A stretch of 64,000 nt of DNA from Candidatus Goldiibacteriota bacterium HGW-Goldbacteria-1. Its GTDB lineage: Bacteria > Oederibacteriota > PGYV01. The notes beneath the pieces were generated by a model that was not told where the DNA came from, ran no database searches, and saw only the letters and a list, made by a program, of their open reading frames with translations. Of the stretch, positions 62,090 to 64,000 are shown one piece after another; the first letter of the stretch is position 1; every line of letters starts with the position of its first letter. The position numbers and the translations under genes were made by a program. The DNA is taken from positions 81,824 to 145,823 of the forward strand of contig PGYV01000005.1 of the NCBI GenBank assembly GCA_002839855.1, read 5' to 3'.

Positions 62090-62924
62090 TTTTTTTGCCT
62101 TTTTTTCTTTGTGCTTTCTGTATCTCTTTAACATAAAACGGCGATATGACATCAAAAAGTTTCTTATTAAACTTGGGATACTTCTTTATCCCCCATTTAT
62201 TGAAGAGAAACTGAAACATTATGGAAAGAGTCTGCAGCCCGTATACCGTGCTTCTTGCAAGATTAATGGAAGACGCTTCTTTAAAATACCTTGTGGGCAC
62301 CGGTATTTCCGTCGTGGGAAACTTTCTGGTTTCAATCTGCGCCAGCACTTCGGTATCAAAAACAAAATCGTCGGAATTTAAAGTAAACGGTATTTCCAGA
62401 AGCGCCCTTCTGCTGTAAGCCCTGAAACCCGTGTGCAGTTCCGAATAATGTTTGCCAAAGCATAAGTTTTCAAAAAAGGTCAGAAGCTTATTGGCAATGT
62501 ATTTATACAAAGGCATTCCGCCCTTTAACGCGCCTTCGCCAAGCATTCTGGAACCAAGGACAAAATCAGCGTGCCCGTTAATAATGGGCGCAATCATTTC
62601 GGGTACAAGCCGCGCGTCATACTGATAATCGGGGTGCAGCATAACAATTACATCCGCGCCGTCTTTTAACGCCTCTATGTAACAGGTCTTCTGGTTTCCG
62701 CCGTATCCCCTGTTCTGTATGTGCACAAGCACCTTAATGCCAAGCTTTTTTGCCACTTCAACAGTTTCATCCTTGCTGACGTCATCAACAAGTATCACTT
62801 CATCAACATAATCCTTTGGAAGGTCTTTATATGTTTTTTCAAGGGTCTTTGCCGCGTTGTACGCCGGCATTATGACCATTACTTTTTCTTTTATCTTTTT
62901 CTTAGTCCGGGATAAGGACTTCAC
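62082..62924 (-). CDS. Family 2 glycosyltransferase
   Basis: A 280-residue GT-A enzyme similar to dolichol-phosphate mannosyltransferase-like GT2: VMVIMPAYNAAKTLEKTYKD, EVILVDDVSKDETVEVAKKL, and the DxD-like HPDYQYDARLVPEMIAPIIN. It has a C-terminal extension without clear membrane helices (to NKWGIKKYPKFNKKLFDV). It probably puts a sugar onto a lipid carrier for the neighbouring GT39-type protein. Overlaps the PMT-like gene by 23 bases. Confidence 0.9.
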   Translation of the reverse strand: MKSLSRTKKKIKEKVMVIMPAYNAAKTLEKTYKDLPKDYVDEVILVDDVSKDETVEVAKKLGIKVLVHIQNRGYGGNQKTCYIEALKDGADVIVMLHPDYQYDARLVPEMIAPIINGHADFVLGSRMLGEGALKGGMPLYKYIANKLLTFFENLCFGKHYSELHTGFRAYSRRALLEIPFTLNSDDFVFDTEVLAQIETRKFPTTEIPVPTRYFKEASSINLARSTVYGLQTLSIMFQFLFNKWGIKKYPKFNKKLFDVISPFYVKEIQKAQRKKGKKNG

Positions 62925-64000
62925 TTGGCACCACCTCCATGGATTCTTCGCCCGGCTGCCGCCAGAAGAACTGCATTTTGGAGTAATTCACGCTTTCATA
63001 ATAACGCACCATTATGCTGTGCCTTCCCGCGGATAAATTTACCGTGCCGGATGCGCCTGTAATTCCCCCGCCGCCGCCTGGATTTTCCACAATCTTCTTC
63101 CCGTCAATATAAACATCAGAGTAATCATTTGATACAGTCTGAAATTCATATTTGCCGGCTTTTTTTATGTTTATAGCGCCTGTCCACTTAACCGAAAACG
63201 GACCCATGATTGGGTCAACTGTCCAGTTAAACAGAATGAACGGGTCAAGCCTTGAAAATACAGGCTGCCCTTTCCAGTGATTTTCCATTAATTTCAGATT
63301 TTTCTTGTGATCATCCCTGTAATAACGGCCGGTAAGCCCGCTTTTTACAGCCCTGTCCTGATATTTTTTAACCTCTGCATACGGGACTTCGTAGGTAAAG
63401 TAAAGAATCCTGTTGCCGTACTTGTGCCTGAAGTCCGTGTACTTTCCGCCGGGATACATGCCTTCAAAAACAGATTTAAGCGGAAGGTACGAAACATCAA
63501 GTATATAGACGTAATTTTTCTGTATTTTGGATTTAATTGGTATCCATTCCGCAGGGTCAAACTTTTCAAAGTTCTGATTGGGATAAGTTGCAAAATTGAA
63601 AGTATAACTGTCGTACCACGACGGCAGCACCAGCCCCACCCAGTCCGGCCCAAGTTCTTTTAAATATTTGCCCATGTTATATTCATCCGTGGAAAATTCC
63701 GCCCACGCGCCGGAATCCTTTGCCCAGCCATTAAAGTAATTGTCATAATTCTTAACCCCGATAAATGCCAGAAGAATAACAAGCGCTATAGTAAATATTT
63801 TACTGTTTTGTTTTCCGTACTGTTCCATCCACATTGAACGCAGCCTTGCAAAAACTATAGCCACTGCAATTACCACAAGCGGGATTACCCCTATCGTTCT
63901 GTAAGCCTGGGGAGATTCAATTGACAGAAGGCCCGCCTGCAGCAGGACAAAGAACATGGTAATATATAAGAAGTAATACGGGTTAAAAAACCGCGTCAAT
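62902..64000 (-). CDS. GT39/PMT-like membrane protein with PA14 domain (5' end outside window)
   Basis: Only the C-terminal 365 residues are in the window. The visible start has two or three membrane helices (PYYFLYITMFFVLLQAGLLS; IPLVVIAVAIVFARL; KIFTIALVILLAFIGV), then a soluble region (about 80-225), then a PA14-like beta-barrel (about 228-360; DPFILFNWTVDPIMGPFSVK, WTGAINIKKAGKYEFQTVSN, DYSDVYIDGKKIVENPGGG). PA14 is a carbohydrate-binding module. The combination is seen in membrane glycosyltransferases acting on the periplasmic side. The N-terminus and catalytic Asp cannot be examined. Confidence 0.75.
   Translation of the reverse strand, partial: LTRFFNPYYFLYITMFFVLLQAGLLSIESPQAYRTIGVIPLVVIAVAIVFARLRSMWMEQYGKQNSKIFTIALVILLAFIGVKNYDNYFNGWAKDSGAWAEFSTDEYNMGKYLKELGPDWVGLVLPSWYDSYTFNFATYPNQNFEKFDPAEWIPIKSKIQKNYVYILDVSYLPLKSVFEGMYPGGKYTDFRHKYGNRILYFTYEVPYAEVKKYQDRAVKSGLTGRYYRDDHKKNLKLMENHWKGQPVFSRLDPFILFNWTVDPIMGPFSVKWTGAINIKKAGKYEFQTVSNDYSDVYIDGKKIVENPGGGGGITGASGTVNLSAGRHSIMVRYYESVNYSKMQFFWRQPGEESMEVVPSEVLIPD

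Overview
The window is a dense, mostly minus-strand stretch of a motile, diderm (LPS-making) bacterial chromosome. The outer-membrane genes (lpxA/C/D/I, fabZ, bamA, ompH-like), the peptidoglycan gene murA, a complete basal-body and hook gene set with a FliY-type switch protein and FlbD, and several PorV/PorQ-like barrel proteins together fit a Gram-negative lineage outside the Proteobacteria. The Thr-rich 'TET' stalk protein with a YPNP-type C-terminal domain, and the palindromic intergenic repeats, recall poorly cultivated phyla such as Ca. Goldiibacteriota or Elusimicrobiota. That placement is an inference; there is no rRNA or other phylogenetic marker I can test here.

Region 1 (1-20.9 kb) is flagellar. 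Transcription runs right to left. A murA - chemoreceptor-like - unknown - FlgN-like unit leads into flgB-flgC-fliE-fliF-fliG-fliH-fliI-fliJ-fliK-flgD-TIGR02530-flgE, which ends at a strong bidirectional terminator near 6.15 kb. A second unit, flbD-motA-motB-fliL-fliM-fliY-fliO-fliP, runs off the left edge. Both main units start from nearly identical TTGACA-N17-TAATAT promoters. The intercistronic leaders of fliK and flgE are highly structured and share a small RNA motif; in flgE the folding overlaps the ribosome-binding site and has two mutually exclusive forms. This is my best candidate for something undescribed.

Region 2 (21-39.6 kb) is mixed. One unit is ctpA-like protease, divergent polysaccharide deacetylase, tsaD, mgtC-like, dusB and a PorV-OmpA fusion. 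Upstream of it lie a serpin and nagA. A plus-strand pair at 31.4-32.9 kb encodes a stalked, YPNP-domain secreted protein and a PorV/PorQ-like barrel. A further minus-strand unit holds a ROK kinase, an O-antigen-ligase-like protein with TPRs, a DUF2723 membrane protein with TPRs and a sigma-54-type response regulator.

Region 3 (39.8-47 kb) has a tRNA-Leu(GAG), then speD-dksA-like-corA-rsmD-cNMP-binding-holin-like on the minus strand, and nth on the plus strand. Region 4 (44.2-59.1 kb) is one long envelope-plus-chromosome unit: bamA, ompH-like, lpxD, lpxC, fabZ, lpxA, lpxI, a DegT-family aminotransferase, smc, ftsY and recJ. Region 5 (59.4-64 kb) has an HNH endonuclease gene, a repeat-rich gap, and a lipoprotein cyclophilin, flippase-like, GT2 and GT39/PA14 group that leaves the right edge.

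The intergenic gaps carry at least three repeat families: a palindrome with compensatory stem changes, a 16-bp tandem unit and a 7-bp tandem array. I see no insertion sequence, prophage or CRISPR array.
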